Made by a program: the position numbers and the translations under genes
In this document: piece by piece, positions 20,858 to 32,322 of the stretch
Numbering within the stretch: the first letter of the stretch is position 1
Layout: each line of letters starts with the position of its first letter
DNA from: Tetraselmis striata
Lineage: Eukaryota; Chlorophyta; Chlorodendrophyceae; Chlorodendrales; Chlorodendraceae
Reading direction: 5' to 3'
DNA length: 64,000 nt
Assembly: GCA_006384855.1 (NCBI GenBank)
Contig: VCJN01003591.1
Coordinates: 62,001 to 126,000, forward strand
Notes under the pieces: generated by a model
The model's database searches: none
What the model saw: the letters and a program-made list of their open reading frames with translations, nothing else
Told to the model about the DNA's origin: nothing

Positions 20858-22951
20858 ATGCCCGCGCGCGGCGGTGGGCGCCGCGGCGACGGTGGCGGTC
20901 GGCGGAACCGCCAGGCAGAGGCGGCCGCGGAGGTAAAGCGGCTGAAGGCCTGGCTGGCGGCGGCTGCGCCACCGCGGGGCAGCCTCGCGCTGGGCGCGGG
21001 GGCGAGCTCGGGTGCTGCTGGTAAGAAGTCACAGCCGCCGGGGCTGGTAATTGGTGCGCCCCCCCCCCCCCCCCCCCCCCCGTGCTCTCTCTGTCGCGCT
21101 CGACGCGCCAGCGCGCACGCATCGCGAGCCCTTCGATTAAGTATTGCCTGCAGCGCCTTCACCCGCTTTCCCCGCTCGATTTTCTTTTGGTCTAAGAGAA
21201 GAAAAGGGATAGGAGCCCTGCAAACCCGCAAGCCATGAAGGTAGCTAAAAGGGATGAAGGCACCCGGCTGCGCAGGCTGATACAACCTTGTTGAAAACTC
21301 TCGCACGCCGGGCTAGCGTTTTCTCTGTAGGTCGAGCTTGATCGATGCGTCGTTTGCATCTCCAGCTCCCCCGTTGCCTGGTGATGAGCCATGTGGCTGT
21401 GCTGTGACGTTGCAGGCGCGGACGGCAAGCGTGTGTCAAGCAAGGGCAATGACAGCGCAGACGCCTTCCCCAGCTTCGCCGCCTCTAAAAAGTTCGCCGA
21501 GCTGCCCATTTCACGCGCAACGGCTGACGGCCTCAAGGGGGCCAAGTTCTCGACGATGACAGCCATCCAACGGACAGCGCTCCCGCATGCGCTGGCAGGG
21601 AGGGATGTGCTGGGCGCCGCCAAGACCGGCTCTGGCAAGACACTGGCGTTTGTCATTCCGGTGGGGGTCACTGTCTAATTGAGCATGGTGCTGCATCAGG
21701 CAGTTGAATCCCCCTCTTTCCCCTTAGTTCAAAGCTCCCCGCACTAACAATGTGCCGCTCTCTCCACTTTGCAGCTGCTGGAGGCTCTGTTCCGTGAGCA
21801 GTGGTCCGCGCCGGACGGGCTGGGCGGGCTGGTGATGACGCCCACGCGCGAACTGGCGCTGCAGATCTTTGATGAGCTGCGGAAGGTCGGTAAGCAGCAC
21901 GGCTATTCCGCCGGGCTCCTCATTGGCGGCAAGAGTGTGAAGGAGGAGAGGCGCTTTGTAAACGGTGCGTGATTGCCCACTCCCCCCCCCCCCCCCCCCC
22001 CACCCCCACACACACTCTACCTCTGCGAGCTGCGACCATACGGACCAGGCATTTCTGTGTTTGTTGCCCACGAGGCGGGCATGGGGTAGATGCGCATCAC
22101 AGCAGGCGGCCAATGATGTCAACTCTGGTGAAGCACGACCGAGCTCTGCTCACATAATGACTGATAATGTTCCCTATTATCTGAGGCCTGCCCAGCGCAA
22201 AGGAGGGAGGGGGGGATTAGAGAGATTGTAAGGGGAAGAGGGAGGGAATACCAACTACGGCCAACCCTGCCAGCTCTGTTGATAAGTGCCTGAGCTGTTC
22301 TCTTGCTTATATGAGGCCTGCCGGCAGCGCTCGGGTTTGGAGAGTTACAGGGACGTGGCTTTTTGCTGCGGAAGACTGGCGGTGCTGTATTGGCATCGAT
22401 GTCATTAAAGAGGCTAGTGCTCCAATGCTTGCAGTCTCCCTGTCTCTCTCCCTCTCTCTCTCGTAGTAGTAGTGTACCCTGCATTGAGTAGCCGGGCCAT
22501 CCCAGAGCCCCGGGTAACGATCTGTTGGATGATTTGTTGAAGTGAGGACGGAGCAACGCGGCCAATGATGTCAACTCTGGTGAAGCACGACCGAGCTGTG
22601 CTCACATAATGACTGATAATGTTCCCTATTATCTGAGGCCTGCCCAGCGCAAAGGGGGGGGGGGGTGGAGAGATTGTAAGGGAAAGAGCGAGGGGGTACC
22701 AACTGCGGCCAACGCTGCCATCTCTGTTGGTAAGCGCCTGAGCTGTTCTCTCGCTTATATGAGGCCTGCCGGCAGCGCTCGGGTTTGGGGAGTTACAGAG
22801 ACGTGGCTTTTTGCTGCGGAAAACTGGCGGTGCCGTACCCAGAGTGGGTTATAGGGGGTTGACTTGGCATAAGGCACAAGGTTTCAATTGGCATAGATGT
22901 CATTGTAGAGGCCAAGGTTCCATTGCTTGGAGTTTCTCTCTCTCCCCTCTC

Positions 22952-22987
<36 letters not shown>

Positions 22988-25900
22988 GTAGTGTACCCTG
23001 CATTGAGTAGCCGGGCCATCCCAGAGCCCCGGGTAACGATCTGTTGGATGATCTGTTGAAGTGAGGACGGAGCAACGCGGCCAATGATGTCAACTCTGGT
23101 GAAGCACGACCGAGCTCTGCTCACATAATGACTGATAATGTTCCCTATTATCTGAGGCCTGCTCTGCTGGAGGGGGATGGTGGTTGGGTGTGGGAAGTGC
23201 GCATGCACCTGCCTAAGGGGAGGGGAGCTCGCCGCGGCCTGTGATGATAACTCCAGTCAAGAGCGCGTGGGCTTGCCCCGCTCGATGATTTTGATTTATG
23301 CACGTATTATCTGAGGCCCACCGTCGACCTTCTTCCTCGCGGCTCCATTTCCCCAGAACACACACAGGCACACACCCCGTGTTGTACCGTCTCACTGACC
23401 AGCTCCTGGCCCTGCCTGCTGCAGGTATGAACATCCTAGTGGCCACCCCTGGCCGGCTGCTGCAGCACATGGACGAAACGCCAGGCTTTGACTGCAGCAA
23501 CCTGCAGGTGCTGGTCCTAGACGAGGCAGACCGCATCCTGGATATGGTGCGCCCCGCAGCCACTTGTCTGCCTCCTGCCAGCCCCCTTCTGCCTGGATCC
23601 ATCCATCCCACAATCCCTGCCACCAACCATGCTGGTATGCCTCCTCGATATGGCCTCACACATGGTTTGGCACCTGCCTCTCACTGCAGGGCTTCTCCCA
23701 GACGCTGAACGCCATCCTGGAGAACCTGCCAAAGACACGGCAGACGCTGCTGTTCTCCGCCACGCAGACGCGATCAGTCAAGGATTTGGCCAGGCTCAGC
23801 CTGCGCGATCCGGAGTATGTGGCGGTACATGCCGATGCCAGTTCTGCCACACCCCTGAAGCTGCGCCAGGTAAGCCGGACCCGGGCACTGGCAGAAGCAG
23901 CGACCTTGTACGTCTGACATGGGGAGTTTCGCATGCGGACAGCGCCCGTCTTGACAGGGCCCTCCTCCGTCGTACCTTTAGGGCTACACGACCTGCGAAG
24001 CGCACGAGAAGCTAGACATGCTGTGGAGCTTTCTTCGGAGCCACCTGCTAAACAAGACCATCTGCTTCTTATCAACGTGCAAGCAGGTCTGGCGCAAATC
24101 TCCTCGCAGGCTGCTCCCAGCTGCCCGTTACTTGTCGCAGTCTGTCCTGATCCCTACGCGCCGGCTGCGTGCTGACTCCCCCCGCCGCCTTGGGCAGGTT
24201 CGCTTCGTGTTTGAGACCTTCAAGCGACTGCGGCCGGGTGTACCGCTGCGGATGTTGCACGGCAAGATGAAGCAAATGAAGCGGATGGCTGTCTTTTACG
24301 AGTTCTGTGAGGCAAAGGTCGCCGCCCGAGTCCAAACCGCAGCCCAAACGCTGGCACATCGTTTCACCGCGCATCAACATCCCACACCGCGCATCCTTGT
24401 CTTTGCATCGGTGTCGACTCTCCTCGCTGTCGCCGCCTCACCCGCTTTGCGCAGGCTTCTTTTCACGCCAGCATGCATCAGGTTGCTGAACGTGCACTCT
24501 ATCCTGCCAAATTCACGCGTCGTCATCTCGTCTCATTGCGGCTTCCCCCGTGCCGCTCTCGAGTTGGTTGGATGGCCGATAGTCTCTGCTTCAAGCTCCA
24601 CTCCCACCACGCAATCGCAAGCCATGCCATCCACCGTCTCCGTGCGCACACCCCGTTTCTAGTTGGCACATTGCTGAGCACTTTGCACGCGGCTGGGCTG
24701 TCATTTGAACAATGGCAACCACCGCAACTGGGGAAGGGGCTGGAGCCTACCTCGCTTTGCAGGAATTTTTCACGCCAGCATGCACCAGGTTGCTGACCGT
24801 GCTCTCTATCCTGCTACATTCACGCGTCGTCTTGTTTCTCATTGCGGCTACTGCTGTGCTGCTCTCGAGTTGGTTGGACGGCCGATAGTCTCCGCCCTTA
24901 GCTGCACCCCACCACGCAATCGCAAGCCATGCCTTCGACATTTCGTACTTAACCCCTATTTCTAGTTCACTCAGTGCTGAGCGCTCTGCACGAGGCTGGG
25001 TTATTCGAACCAGGGCAACCGCCATGACCAGGGAAGGGGCTGGAGTCTACCTCGCTTTGCAGGAATTTTTCACGCCAGCATGCACCAGGTTGCTGACCGT
25101 GCTCTCTATCCTGCTACATTCACGCGTCGTCTTGTTTCTCATTGCGGCCACCGCCGTGCTGCTCTCGAGTTGGTTGGACGGCCGATAGTCTCCCCCCTCC
25201 CCCCCCCCCCCCCCCCCCCCCCCCCTTCCTCTCTCTCTTCCATGTGACACAGCAGACGGTACTTGTCACCCTTGTGACAGCCACTCCAGCGCGCTGCCCC
25301 TCGCCTGGCGTGCTACTCCCTCTGCTACATCCACGAGTCGTCTTGTTACTCATTGCGGCCCCTCCCATGCCGCTCGCGAGTTGGTTGGACGGCCAACATG
25401 CGTCCCTCCACGTGCTGCACATCGCCCAGGAGTGAGGGAGATGTGCCCCTCTCCCCTCCGGTAAGCGGTGAAGTATCCACCTGGCAGTGCCTCTGACCCT
25501 GACCCAACACATGGACTCTCCCCGATCTGCAGGAGATGGTGCTTTTCGCAACAGACATCGCCTCGCGAGGCCTGGACTTTCCTTCTGTTGACTGGGTACT
25601 GCAGGTCCGCCCCGTTCCTCTGCACCGTCGAGACCGCCGCCCATTGCCCTGCGCACCTCCAGCACCATGCGCTGCCACGTGCTGCCATGACTGCTCTGTT
25701 CCCAACACCGTTGTTGCTGTACAAGCAAAACCATGGAGGCATTGAAATCCCTACTCAATGTATGGCTGAGTTGGAGTCTCTGTCTTTGCAGATGGACTGC
25801 CCAGAGGATGTGGCTCAGTATATTCACCGAGTTGGCCGCACAGCGCGCTTCACGGCTGCGGGTCACGCCTTGCTCTACCTCACCCCAGGGGAGCAGCAGA

Positions 25901-27548
25901 TGGCGCAACAGCTTAAGGTGCAAGCCCCCGGCCTTCTTACCCCTTCTCTGCTCTTTGCCTCCACCATCCCGTCATCCCTCCTCCAACCCCGCCAATTGCC
26001 TTGATTGAGCTGCACTCTGATGACACCCGCCCTGGGACTGTCCCTTTGCTTGCTGCAATCTGAATGCGCATGTATGCTGCTTGACTTGCAGGAGTCCAAC
26101 ATTGTGGTGACGCCTATCAAAGTGAACCCGAACAAGCTACAGACAGTGACGCCCGCGATGCAAGCGCTAATCTCCAAGAGCACGGAGCTGAAAGAACTGG
26201 CGCAACGCGCTCTGGTCAGTTACCTGCGCTCCGTCTTCCTGGCGCCCAACAAGGCTGTGTTTGATGTGAATGCTCTCAACGTGGAGGAGCTGAGCGCCTC
26301 GTTTGGCCTCATGGCGGCGCCCAAGCTCCGGTTCCTGAAGAAGGCGGCGGCGAAGTTGGATGCTGAGAGCGATGAGGACGGTGAGGAGGGGGCTGCCGCC
26401 GGCACCGTTGGCTCCTGGGCACTCACAGCCTCAAGCCAGGCCGCCAACCGCATGGTTGTGGAGCCCAGCGTCCAGGCCCGCAAAGCAAAGCCGGAGGGAG
26501 CGGAGGCCAGCAAGCGGTTCAGACTGGAAGTGGAGGAAAGCAGTGATGAGGAGGGCGGCTTCATGCGTATCAAGCGGCGAATTGGCGAGGAGGGCACCCC
26601 CGAGGACGCGGAGGACGCCCCTATCCCTGAGGAGTGAGTCCCATATGGATGCGCCTCAATGGACACTCTTGCTGCTTGGTTCCCACCTAGGTATTTATGT
26701 GCGTTTAGATCACTGTGTGTGTGGCAGCTCTGACATGTGCCATGCCTGCCCGTACATGCTCGCATCCCTCCAGACCGCTTGCCCGCCCCGCTAAGAAGCC
26801 CAAGAAGATGAAGATCAAGGTGGGCGCAGCCAATCCGCATGCCAAGCGGGTGGTGTTTGATGAAGACGGCAACGAGCGCAACCCGCTGGAGCTGCTGGGC
26901 TGCGGTAGCGGCGATGAGGACGAAGCCGGGCCCTCGACAGAGGGTGCGGCTAGGCAGGGCGCCGGCTTGGATGTCGGCATCTACAAGAGCAGCGCCACGC
27001 GCATGGCGGAAGCGGCGCGCCTAATGAAGCAGCGCGATGCAGAGGATCGCAAGCAGGAGAAGTAAGAACAACGCCGCCTGCTTCCCCGCCTGCATGCCTG
27101 AGCTCAGTGGGCAGTGGGGGAAGTAAAACTGAGAAAGGGGGAAGGTCTTGTTTCTTGCACACTCACGGATTACGCTGCATTGCTGTACAGGCTCAAGCGA
27201 AAGGAGAAGAAGCTGGCAGCTAAGCGACGGGCGCGTGAGGAAGCGGGAACTGGTAGCAGCGGAGCGTCAGCAGCAATGCTGGGCGGGGAACCCAATGACG
27301 GGGAGGGCAGCGGCGACGACGACGACGAGGCGCCAGCGCTTGTGCATATGGGCGCACCACACGAAGATAGCTCGGCGGCAAGCAGCAGCGGAAGCGAGGA
27401 CGAGGACGTGCCGCACTGGTATAAGAAGCCAGCAAAGAAGACTGCCAAGGCGCCGCACGTCAAGAACCCGGAGGATCTGGATTCCATGTCGCTGGCGGAC
27501 CAGCAGGCGCTCGCGATGCAGCTAATGCAGCGAGGAAGCAGGCGATAG
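20858..27548 (+). CDS. DDX10: DEAD-box ATP-dependent RNA helicase, DBP4/DDX10 family
   Basis: Predicted 836-residue protein from 12 exons: 20858-21020, 21416-21660, 21775-21964, 23425-23546, 23690-23869, 23982-24086, 24198-24317, 25533-25604, 25792-25917, 26092-26633, 26774-27061 and 27191-27548. Phases are consistent throughout (2,511 nt). Motifs in order: Q motif ([15 protein letters not shown]), [10 protein letters not shown] (Walker A), [30 protein letters not shown] (motif II), FSATQT (III), [11 protein letters not shown] (V) and HRVGRTARF (VI). Next come the DBP4-type extension ([19 protein letters not shown]) and an acidic/lysine-rich tail ending QLMQRGSRR. In yeast DBP4 acts in the nucleolus on the small-subunit processome to release U14 snoRNA from pre-rRNA; the same role is inferred here. 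Length fits the family (about 770-875). The ATG at 20858 is chosen as the first in-frame ATG before the basic helical region. Introns 3 and 7 hold large tandem repeats; introns 1, 3 and 7 hold sense-strand C23, C20 and C27 tracts. Confidence 0.93.
22106..23162 (+). repeat. Tandem repeat inside DDX10 intron 3 (452- and 519-bp units)
   Basis: GCGGCCAATGATGTCAACTC starts at 22106, 22558 and 23077; the last unit is partial. Each unit carries CTGATAATGTTCCCTATTATC, a GGCCTGCCGGCAGCGCTCGGG block and a variable CT-dinucleotide run (22440-22462 and 22937-22987). Unit 2 has an extra ~70 bp and a G12 tract (22654-22665). The array makes this intron 1.46 kb, the longest in the gene. Confidence 0.85.
24440..25400 (+). 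repeat. Tandem repeat inside DDX10 intron 7 (~300-bp units)
   Basis: TTCACGCCAGCATGCA recurs at 24462, 24768 and 25069, each followed by CACGCGTCGTCTTGTTTCTC-like text and GAGTTGGTTGGA; a fourth partial unit ends near 25395. Two of the units are preceded by TCGCTTTGCAG, a strong-looking 3' splice site, so each could act as a decoy acceptor. A C27 tract interrupts the third unit (25199-25225). Confidence 0.85.
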
Positions 27549-27684
27549 CGGCTCAACAGGCGCCCATCATGGAGGTCCAGCTCCAGCAGCACCTGGCTCT
27601 GATAGTTGAATTCTGCATATGACTTTTTTGGGTGGCCCATGGCAGCCACGAAGAGGCCCAGACACTGATAAACTGTTTACATGA

Positions 27685-27689
27685 TGTAA
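27685..27689 (+). terminator. Candidate polyadenylation signal TGTAA of the helicase gene
   Basis: TGTAA lies about 140 bases past the DDX10 stop codon. It is the usual poly(A) signal of green algae; a five-base motif is weak evidence alone. Confidence 0.4.
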
Positions 27690-29184
27690 ACTTTATTTTC
27701 GTACCCGTAGTACGTATCGCATAATTGTTGCGACATCTTGTTCATTGCACAAAAGAGAGATAATTCACATGCCGATCTCAATGGGCATACTGGAGTCCTT
27801 GTTACATTTAAGAAAATATATCATGTTCCAAAATATACATTATGTATGCCAGTGTGCGCTAGGACTCACTACTCTGATGCAGCAGCTGGCGGTTGCCGTC
27901 ATTCCTGTACAAGATAGCAGCGTTACATTCTATAGTCGGTGCAGTAGATCCGCGGCCTGGGATTCTGAGTCTCGCGCAGGGGGGGGGGGGGGGGGGGCTA
28001 TGGCCGGAGACGCTCAAACACCCTTGTGAGTTAAATCATGTTATCAGTACCAAGTGTCTGCATTTTTTAACACTAGAACATACTTTGCCGATACAAGAAA
28101 CGAACATCGACAGTAGTAAATCGGCACGTGTAGAGTCATGGATTGATAACAAAATTGCTGATGCAGTATTGGTATGTACGATATTACCCAAAATCTGCAA
28201 CGGGTCGATTTGGGAATACTGTATGATTTAATGAATGCTGTGACCCGGCATGGATTTTCACACGAGCTGATGACATCACAAAACTGTGCAAATATTCTAT
28301 ATATATAGTATCATGTGACAGCAGGTGGCCGCTCTGTTCGGAGCTAATAGAAAGGTGTAGTAGATAGCCCGAGATATATGCCCAAACTTCCGGAGTTGTA
28401 CATGCTGGAATAGTAGCGATATATACTATCACATTTTTTCTGCTTCAAATGCTATGTCCCACTCCTGCCCATACTCCGATGCACGAAAAGCGCTGTGGCA
28501 GGTAGGGTGTGGAGGGGGCCGCTGCTTCTGCCAATTATTATTGCAACTCGGCATCAATTGGGGAACGGCAATTGGGAGGGCATCTGTTTTATGTATACCG
28601 CCGTAATGTATCATCAAAACGTTTGCTGACCTCTAGAGTGAACGAGCGAAGCGCTCTCATAACACTCAATTCACCTCTTTTTCAATTTTGTGTAAATGAT
28701 AGCAGTGGCATTTTCTTGATGAAAGAGATTAGCAAGGGGCCGGGCAACAATATCACTTTTTCAGTGGACAGTGCAATGAAGTTTCTGAGGCCCAGTCACA
28801 CAGAGCGGCACATACCCTGCTTTCTTGACATGAATGCTTGCTCTCCATCAGTGGGGGGACGTCACCTCTCAGCCCACTGCCTTGTAATCATAAATATTGA
28901 ATAAACTGCCTAATCCTTAGAGCTCGGCAGAAAATATACAATGAATTGAGGTATTTATGTGAAATAGAATCGACAATGGCAGTGGCATGATTACTTCATA
29001 ACCGTTGTTGAATAAAGAAATGCAGCGCATACAAACATATGTCACACTCATAAAAATACACTCATATGTCATGTAATACAGCACATACAACATCGCACAT
29101 GCCGCAAGACCCCAAGCAGCATCTCAATAAGCCAGACATGCAGCTTGAGGCAGATACTGAGGCTCATACTATCTCCCACATACT
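27690..29184. other. No gene recognised; G19 tract
   Basis: Relatively AT-rich sequence with a G19 tract at 27979-27997. A 131-codon frame at 28509-28904 starts at GTG and has no recognisable domain, so it is not called. Polyproline-coding sequence begins just beyond (29290-29370). Confidence 0.5.
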
Positions 29185-29579
29185 ATGCCGCAGACACCGC
29201 CAGCGCCACCTGCGCACGGGCGGCCCTGGACGTTGCCTTTACACTGCATCGGCATGGGGCGGCTGTTGGAGCTGCTGGTCATGCTGCCGCCCCCCCCGCC
29301 GCCGCCGCCATCTCAACCGCCGCCCTCTTCGCCACCGCCACCCCGGCCGCCGCCGCCGCATCGCCTGGATGCTGCAGGGCGCGCAGCAGGTGTTGAACGA
29401 GGGCGGCAGCGGCGGCGGTGCCCCCGGGGTGCATAAGAGCCATAAGCGGCTCGACTAGTACCTGCGTGAGTAGCCCGGGCAGTTCCTATCAACGCACGAC
29501 TAGCAGAACTGTCAGCCACTGACTGGCCCACATCGGCAACCCGCCGACAAAAGCAACGCCAGCGAACAGCAGTTAAGCA

Positions 29580-31330
29580 TGGCTCGCGCCGCGCGCTCCC
29601 TGCTCGCGGTGCCTCTGGTCCTGTAATCCTGTTTGTGGGCACCGCCGCCGGCTACAACTACTGTATACCTCCCCAGCTCTTACATCACCCATGAACGCAA
29701 CCTCGCCCTCGGCCAGCATGCCTAGGGTACCAGAGTGCCACCCTCAGCGGCGAATCGGCGGTGTTGTCTACCGCGGCGTCGACAGCGGCATCAGCGGCAA
29801 GTGCGGCGACAGAACATGCGCGTCCACACCGACAAGCGACGGGGAACTACCAACAGCTGGCGGCCTGCCAAGCTGGCCGAGTCCACCGCCGTCACTGAGG
29901 TCCTTATGATCGTCTATAACCGGTTGACAGCGGCGTCGCCCGCCTGCTGGGCGTGGCAATCCACGCCGGGCACAACGAGGTGGCCCCGGACAGTATCACA
30001 GCGACGGCGCGCTGACAACGACGAGGTGTGCGAAAACTATGCCGAGGACCACGGCGCCCCCAACGCCAGCGACAATATATTAAGCCATCAACGACTAATA
30101 CGGCGACTACGTGTCCACCCGCTGCGACTTCGCCAACTGCACCGGCCAGTGCGTCACTGTGCGCCTGCCTCGCCAGGAGTTCCCCAGCTTCTGCGAGGCC
30201 GTCATGGTGTTTACTGAGGAGAACACGAACACGGAGTATACTTCCCAAATCCGCGTGCGTGCCCACCACAGAGGGCGAGCCTCTACTGTGCCCCAAGCCG
30301 TTATTGAAAGATGTGGAGGGCGATGCTGTCTCCTGCACCCCCAAGGACGGCGCGAGCCGAGACCAGGCGTTTGTGCTCGCCTTCGCGGAGGGCCCCATGA
30401 ACTTCAGCCGCAAGGGCTTATTTTTCTGTCGTACGAATAAACAGGATCGCGCCGGCCTCGACAGTGGCGTCACGGGCACGCCCGCCGAGCAGCTGCTCGC
30501 CAGCCGCAAATTCGGCTACTGCCCCGACCGCGCCGTCGATCGACCGCCAGACCGGCTGGAACATAACTTTATCCTTTAGCCTATAACCACAGCAACGGCA
30601 TCACTGCCACGGCAACTACAGTCTGCTTGAAATTGCCTACATCGGAGAGCTGCACGACCACTAGTCCCGCCCCCACCGCGGCGAGCTTGAGTGTTGCTGT
30701 AGCAGTGTAGAATGAAGAATCGCGGCGAGAACGAGGACTGGGAGCCCGCACGCTGGCCTACAACACCCGCTGCGACTAACGCATCGTCACTGCCTACGCG
30801 AAGGCAACCATATATACGAGCGCTGCTGCGGCAGAGACATGGAGGAGTTCATCCCCAATGACGACATTATGTGCTGGGCTGTCCAGAGCATCTTGTGCAA
30901 GCCCGCCTACAACGCGTACGAGACCGCGCCCTGAACGCAGCCCAGCCTCACAACTGTCCCCAACTCCTAGGCGGGTCCTGTCGCCGAGGATAACGATAAG
31001 GGGTGGAGCGGCTACGTAGTCTGCGCAGACGCCCGCGACCTCGCCAACACCGTTATCCTGGTGTCACCCAGCCTGGTGGACTCGCGCTACATCGACGACG
31101 TCGACGACTGTGACAACGTGTAGGGTACGGCGTCTCAGAGCTGTCGGAGATCGGTATGCCCATCTTCGACTGTGACGACGTGGAATTTCCCGGGCACGAG
31201 ATCGACTTTGTCCGCGTTGAGCTGCCTGCCCGCCAGGCAACCAGGTCATGGAAAAATATTCCTGCGCCCTGATGAAGCGCGGTCGCGTTCAGGCCCCCGA
31301 CCCTAGTGGCGGGCTCAGCCGCAAGACGAT
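29580..31330 (+). pseudogene. Decayed cysteine-rich, possibly secreted protein gene (unrecognised)
   Basis: A GC-rich tract shows coding-like blocks split by stops and frame changes. An ATG at 29580 begins MARAARSLLAVPLVL, a signal-peptide-like run, then a stop; the next frame gives LFVGTAAGYNYCIPPQL. Later blocks are cysteine-rich: STRCDFANCTGQCVTVRLP (near 30110), CPKPLLKDVEGDAVSCTPKDG (near 30290), FSRKGLFFC, RKFGYCPDR, and YERCCGRDMEEFIP with ILCKPAYNAYE (near 30820-30920). Polyproline-coding sequence lies 300 bp upstream. Cysteine-rich domains with proline-rich spacers are common in algal wall and matrix glycoproteins, but I cannot match a family. Unannotated introns might explain some breaks. 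Confidence 0.3.
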
Positions 31331-32322
31331 GCGCAAAATGCTGGGGATCGAAGTTCAACCCCCAGCCATAGCGACACTTCCCTGTCTGGAAATTGATAGA
31401 AATTCAAGCTTCGATTGGGAAACATTGAAATCATGTTGGGCCGGTTGACATCCGTCACTATTTCGCGATTATACTCTTTTTTCCTCCTGGCCACCGCAGC
31501 AGTGCTAAGGCCAGTCAAACACACGCCAACACAGGACACAGCCGACCAACCCTGGGGTTCAAATACTCACGCATCGCCGCCATACATGACAACCGGAAGC
31601 ACGTAATCCTGACTGCTACGTTGGCACAGCTACCCTGTACTAGTACTAGCTACGTTTGCACAGCTACCCTGTATCCAATCCCAAAACTCTGTGAGGTGTG
31701 ACCAACAGCACCAGCCAGTACTTTTGCCAGTCTTCCTTCGGGCTCCTGGTGAACGTGTCGCCCAATAAAGTTGGAAATATGTTTCAACTTTAGATCTTGA
31801 ATACGCCGTGCTGTATACGGGTAGTAGTCGTACGACGACGGCTACGCGCGCGGCGGCGCTACTGGATTCTGCTCACTGATGCTGGATACTAGATATAATG
31901 TATGTGACTTATTTATGGAGTAGAATATCGTGGTTTAATTCTGTGGAGGGGAATATTGTGCCGGTCCATTTATGGGCGCGCGGTCCTGATGGCGCGCAGT
32001 GCATTAATATGGTATAGTAGCAGTGTCGCCTTCTGCTGCTAGCTCATGTAAATAAATAGTCGCAGTGTCACCACCATATGATATACTAGCACATTAATAT
32101 GTTGTCGTTGCACTGCCCCAGCCCCGGTTCCCGTGCAGCAGCCCATGTCAAGAGCTGGTGCTGACGCTGTGCAAGACCAGTTAGTGCCCCCACACTAAAT
32201 CTTGCTGTGGCTATGAGTGTCGTAGATTTCGTTGATACAAATACTAAAGGCGGTAGCATGGCGCCCCGCTTCCCCTGCGCCGTGCCTTGCCAGGTGACGC
32301 CCTGGGAAGAAGACAGCGCCGA
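31331..32322. other. No gene recognised; 3' flank of the dynein gene
   Basis: AT-richer sequence between the relic and the dynein stop codon. It should hold the dynein 3' untranslated region; no clear TGTAA was seen on the minus strand close to the stop. Confidence 0.5.

Noticed and set aside
20608-21024. Alternative plus-strand frame starting at ATG 20608
   Set aside because: It overlaps helicase exon 1 in another frame, lacks conserved sequence and does not join exon 2 in phase.
28509-28904. 131-codon plus-strand frame
   Set aside because: Starts at GTG, no ATG near the start, no recognised motif and no splice context.
29185-29436. Polyproline frame as a hydroxyproline-rich wall protein
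   Set aside because: Only 83 codons, driven by a CCG/CCC-rich stretch, with no flanking domain in frame. It is kept only as context for the relic downstream.
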